A DNA stretch of 58,881 nt from NCBI GenBank assembly GCA_015060045.1, contig SUZH01000011.1, forward strand, positions 1 to 58,881, written 5' to 3'. Of this stretch, positions 1 through 7,651 are shown one piece after another. The notes beneath the pieces are model-generated. The model made no database searches, had not been told where the DNA came from, and saw nothing but the letters and a program-made list of their open reading frames with translations. Origin of the DNA: Rikenellaceae bacterium (lineage in GTDB: Bacteria > Bacteroidota > Bacteroidia > Bacteroidales > Rikenellaceae). How positions within the stretch are numbered: position 1 is the first letter of the stretch; the number at the start of each line of letters is the position of its first letter. Both the position numbers and the translations under genes were made by a program.

Positions 1-12
1 AGCAAACGTTCT

Positions 13-124
<112 letters not shown>

Positions 125-128
125 CTTT

Positions 129-168
129 AAGGAGCAGACCCAAGTGGTTTGCTCCTTTTCTTTTTTGT
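129..168 (+). terminator. rRNA operon terminator
   Basis: A hairpin with arms AAGGAGCAGACC (129-140) and GGTTTGCTCCTT (146-157) is followed by a T-rich run. Its place directly behind 5S makes it the likely intrinsic terminator of the rRNA operon. Confidence 0.8.
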
Positions 169-199
169 TTATAGCACACCGTCTGCTGCACAAGACGCG

Positions 200-244
200 A
201 GGTGATGTTTGGGCTGTACGGGCGTACTATCCCAAACATCACCT
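200..244. repeat. Perfect 14-bp inverted repeat in the post-5S spacer
   Basis: AGGTGATGTTTGGG (200-213) is repeated as its exact reverse complement at 231-244 around a 17-nt loop. Weaker pairing (TGCTGCACAA near 184 with TTGCACAGCA near 254) extends the foldback. No T run follows, so it is not an obvious terminator. It sits between the 5S gene and its inverted decayed copy. Confidence 0.75.
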
Positions 245-344
245 CTTTGCTTTGCACAGCATACGATGCACTCTAAACAAAAATTAAGAGGAGCAAGTTT
301 TCGGGCGGTGTGCTATAAGCGAAAAGAAGATGTGCGCGGTCGTG

Positions 345-440
345 GTTCGTTTGCTCCTTAAAGAGGCAGCTACCTACTCTTTTATGAGTAGCCGTAGTAC
401 GGTCGGCGTTAGTGAGCTTAACTGCGATGTGTAACAGAGG
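345..440 (-). pseudogene. Decayed inverted copy of 5S rRNA
   Basis: Read on the minus strand, this stretch carries AGTTAAGCTCACTAACGCCG, then GTAC and GAGTAGGTAGCTGCCTCTTT with the adjoining AAGGAGCA, the same order as in the intact 5S gene at 13-124 and its terminator. The middle and the 5' half are heavily substituted. Similarity continues past the gene: TTATAGCACACCG at 169-181 recurs inverted near 312-325. It is a nonfunctional 5S copy with flank in opposite orientation, probably left by recombination between rRNA loci (inference). Confidence 0.7.
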
Positions 441-480
441 ACGGCGGCAGCAGGTGAGAGAAGAGCGCAAGCAGGAACTG

Positions 481-549
481 CAAACAAAAAGTAGCGGGAG
501 AAGGTTCATAGCATCTATGAAAACCTTTTCTCGCTACTTTTTTGTTTGG
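481..549. repeat. Long near-perfect inverted repeat, possible bidirectional terminator
   Basis: A left arm starting CAAACAAAAAGTAGCGGGAG pairs with a right arm ending TCTCGCTACTTTTTTGTTTG; together they form a roughly 30-bp stem with few mismatches and a short loop near 511-515. It has A-rich and T-rich ends, so it could stop transcription in both directions. No gene in the window clearly ends at it. From 550 to 655 I see only a GTGC-centred palindrome near 593-607 and a 13-nt match to 5S (AAGTTAAGCTCAC, 612-624). Confidence 0.6.
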
Positions 550-655
550 TTTAACCTAAACCGCGCTCTTCCGAACCGCCACAAGCCAGAGGGTCGTGCG
601 TAGCACGAGCCAAGTTAAGCTCACCTCTACATACCCTCCACTCTCTATAATCAAC

Positions 656-683
656 AAAAATTCCCTCCTGCACAAGGAGGGAA
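656..683 (-). terminator. Terminator of the beta-barrel gene
   Basis: Arms TTCCCTCCT (661-669) and AGGAGGGAA (675-683) flank a 5-nt loop, and the minus strand continues with TTTTTG. It sits 17 bp behind the stop of the gene at 700-1251. Confidence 0.85.
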
Positions 684-699
684 TCGTGTTGAAGTTTCG

Positions 700-1251
700 T
701 TAGAAATAATATTTAAAGCCTACCGAGGGATTTATACCTATGTTAATTCCAAGTGTGCTTGAGGTTATTCCCTCATCAGATAGTGCAACATAGTTCATTG
801 AAGCAAGACTTGCTGTGAATCCTAATCGGCGTGTAGGTCTGAATTCCATACTAAATAGATTCAGCCCAACACCAAGACCCGGTATCGAGATTCCATCTGC
901 AAAACCAAGGGCAAAACAGACCGTAAGCGATGGCGTATAGTAGAGTTTTTCAACAAGTTTTGCATAGTATGTCATGTTAGGCCCGATCGTTAATACATGA
1001 ATATTACTGTCTCCAGCAGTGAGTGCATAACCGACCTCGGCTCCGATTTTTAGCCTGTTTGCTACAAAATAGCCCACTTCGATGGTCGCATTGACATTTG
1101 CAATTGATGCGTCGGCTTGTCCGTCGATGAAGTTTGTTGATATTCCACCTCCGGCTATTCCTCCTAAGAAAATATCACCTTTGTTTTGTGCATAGAGGGT
1201 AGTCATGGATGCTGTCATGCAGAGTATAATTAGGAGTATTCTTTTCATCAT
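700..1251 (-). CDS. Small outer-membrane beta-barrel protein
   Basis: The 183-residue product starts with a signal peptide (residues 1-21, ending before Gln-Asn-Lys) and is followed by alternating hydrophobic/polar strands rich in Gly and aromatic residues. It ends in KYYF, and a C-terminal Phe is typical of proteins inserted by the Bam machinery. Length and strand pattern suggest an 8-stranded porin-like barrel, so the outer membrane is the likely location. I cannot name a substrate. A terminator follows it, and a long structured leader with its own terminator lies upstream. G+C is lower than in neighbouring genes, as in the region to its left. Confidence 0.75.
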   Translation of the reverse strand: MMKRILLIILCMTASMTTLYAQNKGDIFLGGIAGGGISTNFIDGQADASIANVNATIEVGYFVANRLKIGAEVGYALTAGDSNIHVLTIGPNMTYYAKLVEKLYYTPSLTVCFALGFADGISIPGLGVGLNLFSMEFRPTRRLGFTASLASMNYVALSDEGITSSTLGINIGINPSVGFKYYF

Positions 1252-1304
1252 TTTTGGTATCAGGTTGTAAATTTATTAGCTCATTGTCCTTCTGATAGAC
1301 AAAC

Positions 1305-1340
1305 AAAAAGCGCGGACCAATACTATTATTGCTATCCGCG
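1305..1340 (-). terminator. Terminator or attenuator upstream of the beta-barrel gene
   Basis: On the minus strand CGCGGA (1340-1335) and TCCGCG (1316-1311) pair, with an inner CAATA/TATTG stem, then CTTTTTG follows. The U run begins about 55 nt before the start codon at 1251, so it either ends a separate short RNA or attenuates that gene. Confidence 0.65.
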
Positions 1341-1526
1341 AGGTCTTGGACAACCTATAACGAAACAATAAAGTAATGTCCACGCTGGTATATACAGCGA
1401 GAACATCAACCTTTATTCCTCGTTATTCATTCGAAAGTGTCCAAGTTCCGCGAATAAGAATAAAAGCTAACGCCTTTTATTTATGTGTCTTTGTTGGTTA
1501 TTTCTCCATAGGCAAATGGTTTTGTA
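1305..1526 (-). ncRNA. Candidate structured leader or small RNA
   Basis: The 330-bp gap 1252-1581 holds no credible gene but has a minus-strand -7 box TATCTTTG at 1539-1532, an intrinsic terminator at 1340-1305 and structure in between. TTGGACA copies allow CTTGGACA (1445-1438) to pair with TGTCCAAG (1352-1345), enclosing a CGCTG/CAGCG hairpin; another stem is ATAAAAG/CTTTTAT. CGCGGA at 1452-1447 could also pair with the terminator's 3' arm TCCGCG, which would break the terminator. It could be an attenuator for the gene at 700-1251 or a free-standing sRNA of about 220 nt. The family is unknown to me. Confidence 0.45.
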
Positions 1527-1531
1527 TAATA

Positions 1532-1539
1532 CAAAGATA
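1532..1539 (-). promoter_or_regulatory. Promoter -7 box of the candidate leader RNA
   Basis: TATCTTTG on the minus strand fits TAnnTTTG. No clear TTTG lies at the -33 spacing. It would start a transcript near 1526. Confidence 0.4.
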
Positions 1540-1581
1540 CGATTTTTCTGATATTTTGATACCTATATTATATACACCTCG

Positions 1582-2961
1582 TTAAAATTCGCTGATGACC
1601 TCTTTGCCCTCGAGCCAGGCGGCCATGTTCAGGACCAGCAGATTCCAGTTTTGGAATCCCTTATTGAGTACCGGTTCGCCGTTCTCGGGGAGGTAGTACT
1701 CGTGCAGGGCGCCGTGGCGCTCGTAGTCGCGGCCCAGGAGCAGAATCGTCTTCTCGGCCAATTCGCGTGCCTCGTCCGTAAATCCGTAGCGCACCAAGCC
1801 GCGGAATACCAGGTAGTTCACGTTGATCCAGATCGGGCCTTGCCACGACGAGGGGTTGCCGCTCGCACGCAGGTCGTACATCTTCTCCAGGGGCGAGAGG
1901 GTACGAATACCAGCAGGGGCATTGAACGAACGGGTGTCGTGGAATTGGCGGGCCACAATCTCACGCGCCTGCTCCTCGGTAGCGATTCCGGCCCATATCG
2001 CCATAAAACCGCTCCAAACGCTGAAGCGCTGAATTAGGCAGTCGTAGGTGCGCGGCTGGCCGACATGGAGGTAGAGATCGCCCGGCTGCAGCCCCTCGAT
2101 CTCGGGCTTCTCCACGGGCAGCAGGTTCAGATCGACGCTGTAGTAGAAGCCGTCACGCGGATCCCAGCAATGCTCGCGCACGCACCCCTTCAACTCCTCG
2201 GCCTCGCGGGCGTAGCGGTCGGCAATCTCGGGCATCGAGAGGCAGTCGGCCAGGTACTCCATAGCCAGCAACTCGCGGTACATCAGTGCATTGAGGTAGA
2301 TCGAGCCCGATGATCCATGCGGGCGGTAGAAGGTGCTGGGGTCGTTATCCACGCCGATCGCCTCGTCCGTCTGCCAATACATGAGGCCCGTCAGGCGGTG
2401 GCGGTGGTGATTCAGGTAGCACGACACGAAGGCCTGCAGGTGGTAGAACTTTTCGCGCAGCCACTCGGCATCGCCCTCCATATTCTTTACGATGAAGGCG
2501 GCATGCTGGGCGATCGTCGGCTTGTGCATGTTGCTCTTCCAGGGGTTGCGCTTCTTGAGCATCTCCTCGCGTGAGGGGGCATTGCGCTCGATCCAAATCG
2601 GGATCCAACCCTCCATGCCGCCGTAGTGCAGGGCGTTGAGCACGCATCCCTGCTCATATTGCAGCGCCTCGTCGCTATCCTTCTTCGAGCCGTTCTCGAG
2701 CAGAATCTGGCGCAGGGCCACATTGCTCAGCCACGAATCCCAATCCCACAACATGTCGAGGTATTGGTTGCTACCCGGAGCGAGGAAGGGGTAGACGAGC
2801 GCCCCGCCCGCCTCGCGGTACATGCCGCGCATATCCTTGTAGATGTGGTCGCGACAGATTTTGGTGTACTTCTTTACGTTCTCGGCCGTCCGCTCCGGAA
2901 GCTGTGCCGAGGCCGACGAAAGCATACAAAGTGCTGCAAAAAGGGTCAGTAGTCGTTTCAT
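1582..2961 (-). CDS. Secreted trehalase/GH63-like glycoside hydrolase
   Basis: The 459-residue product has a signal peptide (1-19, ending ASA before Gln) and an (alpha/alpha)6-barrel glycosidase core related to trehalases, GH63 and MGH1-like hydrolases. Diagnostic stretches are MLWDWDSWLSN (N-terminal third), WIPIWIERNAPSREEM, and near the C-terminus SSWQGPIWINVNYL and HEYYLPENGEPVLNKGFQNW, which carries the acidic residues expected at the active site. It probably trims an alpha-linked sugar in the periplasm; the substrate cannot be told. A reading frame continues upstream to 3018, but that would cross the gdhA terminator, so I chose the ATG before KRLLTLF at 2961. Not in an operon. Confidence 0.8.
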   Translation of the reverse strand: MKRLLTLFAALCMLSSASAQLPERTAENVKKYTKICRDHIYKDMRGMYREAGGALVYPFLAPGSNQYLDMLWDWDSWLSNVALRQILLENGSKKDSDEALQYEQGCVLNALHYGGMEGWIPIWIERNAPSREEMLKKRNPWKSNMHKPTIAQHAAFIVKNMEGDAEWLREKFYHLQAFVSCYLNHHRHRLTGLMYWQTDEAIGVDNDPSTFYRPHGSSGSIYLNALMYRELLAMEYLADCLSMPEIADRYAREAEELKGCVREHCWDPRDGFYYSVDLNLLPVEKPEIEGLQPGDLYLHVGQPRTYDCLIQRFSVWSGFMAIWAGIATEEQAREIVARQFHDTRSFNAPAGIRTLSPLEKMYDLRASGNPSSWQGPIWINVNYLVFRGLVRYGFTDEARELAEKTILLLGRDYERHGALHEYYLPENGEPVLNKGFQNWNLLVLNMAAWLEGKEVISEF

Positions 2962-2966
2962 ATAGA

Positions 2967-2974
2967 CAAATATA
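2967..2974 (-). promoter_or_regulatory. Promoter -7 box of the glycoside hydrolase gene
   Basis: TATATTTG on the minus strand lies only 5 nt before the start codon. Transcription would begin at or within a few bases of the ATG, suggesting a leaderless mRNA. Confidence 0.5.
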
Positions 2975-2989
2975 CAAAATTCCTCTAAA

Positions 2990-3021
2990 AATAAAAAAAG
3001 GGTTGTGGCAAACCACAACCC
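2990..3021 (-). terminator. gdhA terminator
   Basis: GGGTTGTGG (3000-3008) and CCACAACCC (3013-3021) form a 9-bp stem with a CAAA loop; the minus strand continues with a run of Ts. Confidence 0.9.
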
Positions 3022-3022
3022 C

Positions 3023-3055
3023 CAATTTTGAATTCTTAATTCTTAATTTTTAATT
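3023..3055. repeat. Period-7 AT-rich tract behind gdhA
   Basis: Between the gdhA stop and its terminator the minus strand reads AATTAAA, AATTAAG, AATTAAG, AATTCAA, AATT in exact 7-nt steps. Similar tracts occur at 34431-34458, 48133-48160 and 58631-58658. Confidence 0.6.
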
Positions 3056-4393
3056 CTATAAGACGCCCTGCTCGACCATCGACTTGGCTACCTTCATGAA
3101 GCCGGCGATGTTAGCACCCTTCATGTAGTTGATATAGCCGTCCGACTCCGTGCCGTACTCGAGGCAGGCGGTGTGGATCGAGTTCATGATCTGATGCAAC
3201 TTGGCATCAACCTCCTCGGCCGTCCAATTCAGTTTCTGCGAGTTCTGCGTCATCTCCAGGCCCGACGTAGCTACGCCACCGGCATTGACCGCCTTACCCG
3301 GTCCGTAGGGAACCTTCGCCTCCAGGAAGGCCTCGATGGCCTCCGGACGGCAACCCATGTTCGATACCTCGGCTACCATCTTCACGCCGTTGGCCAGCAG
3401 CTGCTTGGCATCCTCACCGCCCAGCTCGTTCTGCGTAGCGCACGGCATGGCGATATCGACAGCCACCTCCCAAGGCTTATGACCGGCCACGAAGACCGAA
3501 CCCGGGAACTTCTCGGCATAGGGGGCAACCACATCGTTGTTCGAGGCGCGGAGCTCCAACATGTAGGCGATCTTCTCCTCGTTCAGACCCGCCTCATCGT
3601 AGATATAACCATCCGGTCCCGAGATCGTTACGACTTTGGCGCCCAGCTCGGTAGCCTTCTTCGCTGCACCCCAGGCCACGTTACCGAAGCCCGAAATGGC
3701 AATGCGCTGACCCTTCAGCTCCATGCCGTGCTTTGCGAGCATCTGGCAGAGGAAGTAAACAGCACCGAAGCCCGTAGCCTCGGGACGAATCAGCGAACCG
3801 CCGTAGGTCATGCCCTTACCCGTCAGCACGCCCGTATTCTCGAGGGCGAGCTTGCGGTACATACCGTAGAGGTAGCCGATCTCGCGCGCACCTACGCCGA
3901 TATCACCGGCCGGAACATCCGTTTCGGGGCCGATGTGGCGCCACAGCTCGGTCATGAAGGCTTGACAGAAGCGCATCACCTCGCGGTCCGACTTCCCCTT
4001 GGGGTTGAAGTCCGAACCACCCTTGGCACCACCCATCGGGAGGGTCGTCAGGGCATTCTTGAAGATCTGCTCAAAGCCGAGGAACTTGAGAATCGAGGGA
4101 TTTACCGAGGGGTGGAAACGCAGACCGCCCTTGTAGGGGCCGATTGCGTTGTTGAACTGCACGCGGTAGCCCGTATTGACCTGCACCTCACCGCGGTCAT
4201 CGACCCACGTCACCTTGAAGGTGAACTGACGATCCGGCTCCACGATGCGCTCGGCAATTTTGTTGGCCTCAAATTCGGGATGTTGGTTGTAGGCCTCCTC
4301 CACGGTGGTCAGCACCTCGCGGACAGCCTGCAAATACTCGCTCTCGCCCGGGTGACGACGCTCGAGTTCTGCCATAAGTTTCGATACGTTCAT
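3056..4393 (-). CDS. gdhA: NADP-type glutamate dehydrogenase
   Basis: The 445-residue product is a full-length hexameric-type glutamate dehydrogenase, which interconverts 2-oxoglutarate plus ammonia and glutamate in the cytoplasm. Visible family marks are YKGGLRFHPSVN (87-98), PMGGAKGGSDFNPKGKSD (119-136) with the catalytic Lys in GAKGG, PAGDIGVGAREIGYL (161-175) and the nucleotide-binding turn SGFGNVAWGAA near 235. The length and the TGKGMTYGGS stretch favour the NADP(H), ammonia-assimilating type; coenzyme choice is inferred. It has its own promoter and terminator, so it is monocistronic. Confidence 0.96.
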   Translation of the reverse strand: MNVSKLMAELERRHPGESEYLQAVREVLTTVEEAYNQHPEFEANKIAERIVEPDRQFTFKVTWVDDRGEVQVNTGYRVQFNNAIGPYKGGLRFHPSVNPSILKFLGFEQIFKNALTTLPMGGAKGGSDFNPKGKSDREVMRFCQAFMTELWRHIGPETDVPAGDIGVGAREIGYLYGMYRKLALENTGVLTGKGMTYGGSLIRPEATGFGAVYFLCQMLAKHGMELKGQRIAISGFGNVAWGAAKKATELGAKVVTISGPDGYIYDEAGLNEEKIAYMLELRASNNDVVAPYAEKFPGSVFVAGHKPWEVAVDIAMPCATQNELGGEDAKQLLANGVKMVAEVSNMGCRPEAIEAFLEAKVPYGPGKAVNAGGVATSGLEMTQNSQKLNWTAEEVDAKLHQIMNSIHTACLEYGTESDGYINYMKGANIAGFMKVAKSMVEQGVL

Positions 4394-4432
4394 AGTTATG
4401 AAGTTTTAGGTAATAAAGTCGATAACGCTTAA

Positions 4433-4440
4433 CAAAAATA
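4433..4440 (-). promoter_or_regulatory. gdhA promoter -7 box
   Basis: TATTTTTG on the minus strand lies 39 nt before the gdhA start. No TTTG at the usual spacing; the upstream DNA is A/T-rich. Confidence 0.4.
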
Positions 4441-4504
4441 AACTTTTTTTCGAGGATTTGTTGTCAAAAATCGAAAAATTTTAGCAAAAAGTTAGAGTTT
4501 GATG

Positions 4505-7459
4505 CTATTCGGCATGCATTTCAGGCATTGCCTCCTCCTCTTGCGGCGTGATCGGGGCAATCATACCGCGATTCGAGCGGCCGTCGATCACCACCTCCAA
4601 CCCCTCGTCGAAGCGTACCATGCGCAGGAACTCCCCTTCGTAGGCCGCCTCGCGGGCATCGAGTGCTGCGGAGTCGAAATGGCCCTCCCCGCGATAGGGG
4701 CTGATCGTCAGATAGCCCACCCCGAGCGAGGTGACATTCTGGAAGAAGTGCGTTCCCTGCGACGGCTCGATTTCAAAACTCGGTATACCGCACTCGACAA
4801 TCACCTTGGCCTCCGAAATGTGAGTCCATTTGACGGGAACACCCAGGAAGGGATCGGACGTGCCCCAACGCCCCGGCCCGACGAGAATGTAGCTTTCTCC
4901 CTTGTCGCGCAGTGTGCGGTTGAGTGCCAGCAGCTCCTCGGCGATGCGTTCCGTGACGAGTGACGAGAATTGCTCGTTCTTGATGTAGACGATATTTTTC
5001 AGTTCGTTCATGCGCCCGATACCGAGTGCCTGCTCGCCATAGATGAGGGTTTGGGCCGGATTTACCTGCGACCAATCAATCGGGCGGTTGTCCTGGTTGT
5101 CGATGATGGGACGAATCTGCAGCAGGTTGAAGAGGCGCTCCTCGCCCTGTGCCACATCCATATTGACGGCAAACTCCACCTCCACGGGGCAACGCATCTC
5201 CTCGGCACCTATTTTTAAGATCTCGGTTATGATTTCGGATAGCGGGAATGTGTTGTATTTCAAGATGTTGTTAAATGTGATTACGCGCCTTCCCCGATCA
5301 AACGGGCTGTCCGAAATGCGCTCGTTCTCGCGGTCCCACACCGAGCATACATGGCGCGTATGGCGAATCGGCTCCAACTCCGTGAGGCGCAGATGCTTCA
5401 GATTGACCGCATCGTCGGTCGAGGAGCGGAACGAGGCTGGGTTCAAGTCGAGGGCCAACACCTCGTTTTGCGTCTCGCGCAGTGCCAACTCGGGAGTCGA
5501 GGTCTGCAAAATCCGTTGCGGGAAGGCGGGCGAAAAACGTAACGTGCGACCACCATCCACCACCAATTTACCGAGGCCCATAGCCACGTTGCATACACCA
5601 TCCTCAGCCCGCTCGTCACCAATCGGGTAGTAGTTGATCGAACGAGCCACGCCCGAGAAGGTGGGCATAAAGAGGTTGTTCTGCTCCGAACCGCACACCT
5701 CCTGCAGAATGACGGCCATCTTCTCCTCCGAGATCAGGTTTTGCGAGGATTGAATATAGGCCCTCGACTCGGCAAAGAAGACCGAGGCGTAGACACTCTT
5801 GATGGCACGCAAGACGAGGCGCAACATCTGGTCTTCGTTCGGCGTGTAGGGAACCATGTAGGTCGAGTAGATGCCTGCAAAGGGCTGATAATGCGAATCT
5901 TCGAGCTTCGAGGAGGAGCGAATTGCCAACGGACGGCGCACCGTGCGGATGTAGGCTTTCAGCTCCTCCTGCAGGCGCTGCGGCACGGTCGAGGCGACAA
6001 ATTCGGCCAAAATATCCTCGTCCGAGAGCTCCTGCGAGAGGAGATATTGCAGGCCGTTCTGCTCCAGGAAGCAGTCGAAATACTCCGTGGCGATCACCAC
6101 CGAGCGCGGAATCAGCATGCGCACGCCCGGGTATTTGTCGTATTGACGGTGCTTGATCAGCATCGAGTTCATAAAGGCCAGACCGCGCGCCTTGCCGCCG
6201 ATCGACCCCTCGCCGATACGGGCAAAGGCGATGGCATCGGTGTAGGTGGCGGCATCGAAACGGGCAATCACACCCTGCCCAAGCAGGGTGCGGTAGTCGC
6301 GAATCGCTCCAACAATCGAGCGGCGATGCTCCTCGATGGTTCGGAAATGGCTGCTGTCGTATTGACGAATGGCGGCGGCCAAGGGGAACAGACCGCGCGA
6401 ATAGAGCCATTTCGAGAGGTGGTTCTGCGAGGTATGGTACTCGAATGCATCGTCGGGAATCGAGGCAATCATCTCCTGCATCTCCCTTAAATCCTTTGCA
6501 CGCCCCACTTCGATACCCGAATCGGGGTTTTTGAAGATGAAGTCGCCGAAGGCAAATTCACGCGCAATAAAGTCGCGCAACTCTCCGTGTAGCGTTTTCG
6601 AATTCTTGGCAATAAAGCCCGCGCCAAGCGAGTGCGCTACCTCGCGAAAATCGGTTTGCGAAGATTGCAACAAGACGGGCATCAAGGGATTGTCCTCCTT
6701 GATGAGGCGGCAGAGATCGATACCCGCATCGAGTTTTTCGTTCTCGGGGGCATCATTCGGCTTCACGACGAACCCCACATCCGAAATCACGCCCAGCAGA
6801 TTCTTCTTATAGCGGCGATAGAGCTGCTCTGCCTCTTCGTAATTCGTAGCCAAGAGCACCTTCGGGCGGGCTCGCTTACGCAGGATCTGTTGCTGCTCGT
6901 TGTAGGCATCCTGCAAAAACTCGGTGTTTTGTTGCAGCAGCATCTTGTACAATTCGGGCAGGTAGCTCGAATAGAAACGGATCGAATCCTCGACCAAAAG
7001 AATAGCCTGCACGCCCCCTTGTTCGATATCTTCGGCTGCGTTCATCCGATCCTCGACGAGTTTGATGATGGCGATAATCAGGTCGGCATTGCCGTGCCAG
7101 CAGAAGGTGTAATCCAAGCCCGAGCGATCCTGCTCCTTCATGCGACGATAGATATCTTTCGAGAAGGAGGTCAGAAGAGCTACCGGAATACCATATTTCT
7201 CGCGCACGATTTTGCCAAACGTAAAGACATCCGGTTCGCCAATGTTGTACATCGTCAGGATAAAATCAAAGTCCCGGTCTTCGGTCAAAAGTGATAGTGC
7301 CTCGGCCGTTGAGCTGACGCGTGTCAGGGCGGGGGGATTCGACAAGTTCAGGTCGAGGTATTCGCGGTTGATTTGAGATTCGATATGTCCATCCTCTTCG
7401 AGGATATAGCCGTCATACGAGGAGCATACCAGCAGAATGCGGTGTATGCGGTATTTCAT
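4505..7459 (-). CDS. Tandem receiver / PEP-synthase-like ATP-grasp fusion
   Basis: The 984-residue product has three parts. Residues 6-135 fold like a response-regulator receiver but lack the phospho-acceptor Asp (ILTMYN in its place). Residues 152-300 form a second receiver with the expected acidic pair (VEDS, 157-158), Asp 227 (VISDVGF) and Lys 285 (AKNS). From about 415 on comes a pyruvate-phosphate-dikinase/PEP-synthase ATP-binding domain (GGKARGLAF at 421-429; RSSSKLEDS and FAGIYST further on; LQIRP). The phosphohistidine and PEP-binding TIM-barrel domains of PpsA/PpdK are absent; the C-terminus instead holds VGPGRWGTSDPFLG. Function unknown; a signal-gated kinase-like activity is an inference. 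ATGs at 7507 and 7543 are also in frame, but 7543 lies upstream of the probable transcription start; homology of MKYRIHRILLV favours 7459. Confidence 0.8.
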   Translation of the reverse strand: MKYRIHRILLVCSSYDGYILEEDGHIESQINREYLDLNLSNPPALTRVSSTAEALSLLTEDRDFDFILTMYNIGEPDVFTFGKIVREKYGIPVALLTSFSKDIYRRMKEQDRSGLDYTFCWHGNADLIIAIIKLVEDRMNAAEDIEQGGVQAILLVEDSIRFYSSYLPELYKMLLQQNTEFLQDAYNEQQQILRKRARPKVLLATNYEEAEQLYRRYKKNLLGVISDVGFVVKPNDAPENEKLDAGIDLCRLIKEDNPLMPVLLQSSQTDFREVAHSLGAGFIAKNSKTLHGELRDFIAREFAFGDFIFKNPDSGIEVGRAKDLREMQEMIASIPDDAFEYHTSQNHLSKWLYSRGLFPLAAAIRQYDSSHFRTIEEHRRSIVGAIRDYRTLLGQGVIARFDAATYTDAIAFARIGEGSIGGKARGLAFMNSMLIKHRQYDKYPGVRMLIPRSVVIATEYFDCFLEQNGLQYLLSQELSDEDILAEFVASTVPQRLQEELKAYIRTVRRPLAIRSSSKLEDSHYQPFAGIYSTYMVPYTPNEDQMLRLVLRAIKSVYASVFFAESRAYIQSSQNLISEEKMAVILQEVCGSEQNNLFMPTFSGVARSINYYPIGDERAEDGVCNVAMGLGKLVVDGGRTLRFSPAFPQRILQTSTPELALRETQNEVLALDLNPASFRSSTDDAVNLKHLRLTELEPIRHTRHVCSVWDRENERISDSPFDRGRRVITFNNILKYNTFPLSEIITEILKIGAEEMRCPVEVEFAVNMDVAQGEERLFNLLQIRPIIDNQDNRPIDWSQVNPAQTLIYGEQALGIGRMNELKNIVYIKNEQFSSLVTERIAEELLALNRTLRDKGESYILVGPGRWGTSDPFLGVPVKWTHISEAKVIVECGIPSFEIEPSQGTHFFQNVTSLGVGYLTISPYRGEGHFDSAALDAREAAYEGEFLRMVRFDEGLEVVIDGRSNRGMIAPITPQEEEAMPEMHAE

Positions 7460-7542
7460 ATAGCGATGCGACTGGTCGCTACGCCGGTTGTGTTCGTGAA
7501 CGCTCATGGTCGGATGTGCGATTACGCAGGTTAGATAATACA

Positions 7543-7550
7543 CAAATATA
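7543..7550 (-). promoter_or_regulatory. Promoter -7 box of the receiver/ATP-grasp gene
   Basis: TATATTTG on the minus strand predicts a start near 7537. This rules out the in-frame ATG at 7543 and leaves 7507 or 7459 as start codons. Confidence 0.5.
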
Positions 7551-7590
7551 GAAAAAAAATGGGAGCGGTGGTTGTTTTTGGCCGATTTTA

Positions 7591-7621
7591 TTGGCCGTGT
7601 GGCGAATAAATCGTATTTTTA
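7591..7621 (+). promoter_or_regulatory. Promoter of the DUF5020-permease operon
   Basis: TTG (7591-7593) and TATTTTTA (7614-7621) are spaced by 20 nt, close to the Bacteroidetes sigma consensus, 30 nt before the DUF5020 start. Confidence 0.5.
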
Positions 7622-7651
7622 CAATGCGAAAATTTGCAAAAGACGACAGCC

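Noticed and set aside
1376..1585. Plus-strand frame of 69 codons in the gap before the glycoside hydrolase
   Set aside because: No promoter, odd composition and a better explanation as part of the structured minus-strand RNA.
2961..3018. Longer N-terminus of the glycoside hydrolase from 3018
   Set aside because: It would read through the gdhA terminator hairpin and put 19 residues ahead of a complete signal peptide.
7543..7543. Upstream start for the receiver/ATP-grasp protein
   Set aside because: The TATATTTG box at 7543-7550 would place transcription downstream of this ATG.
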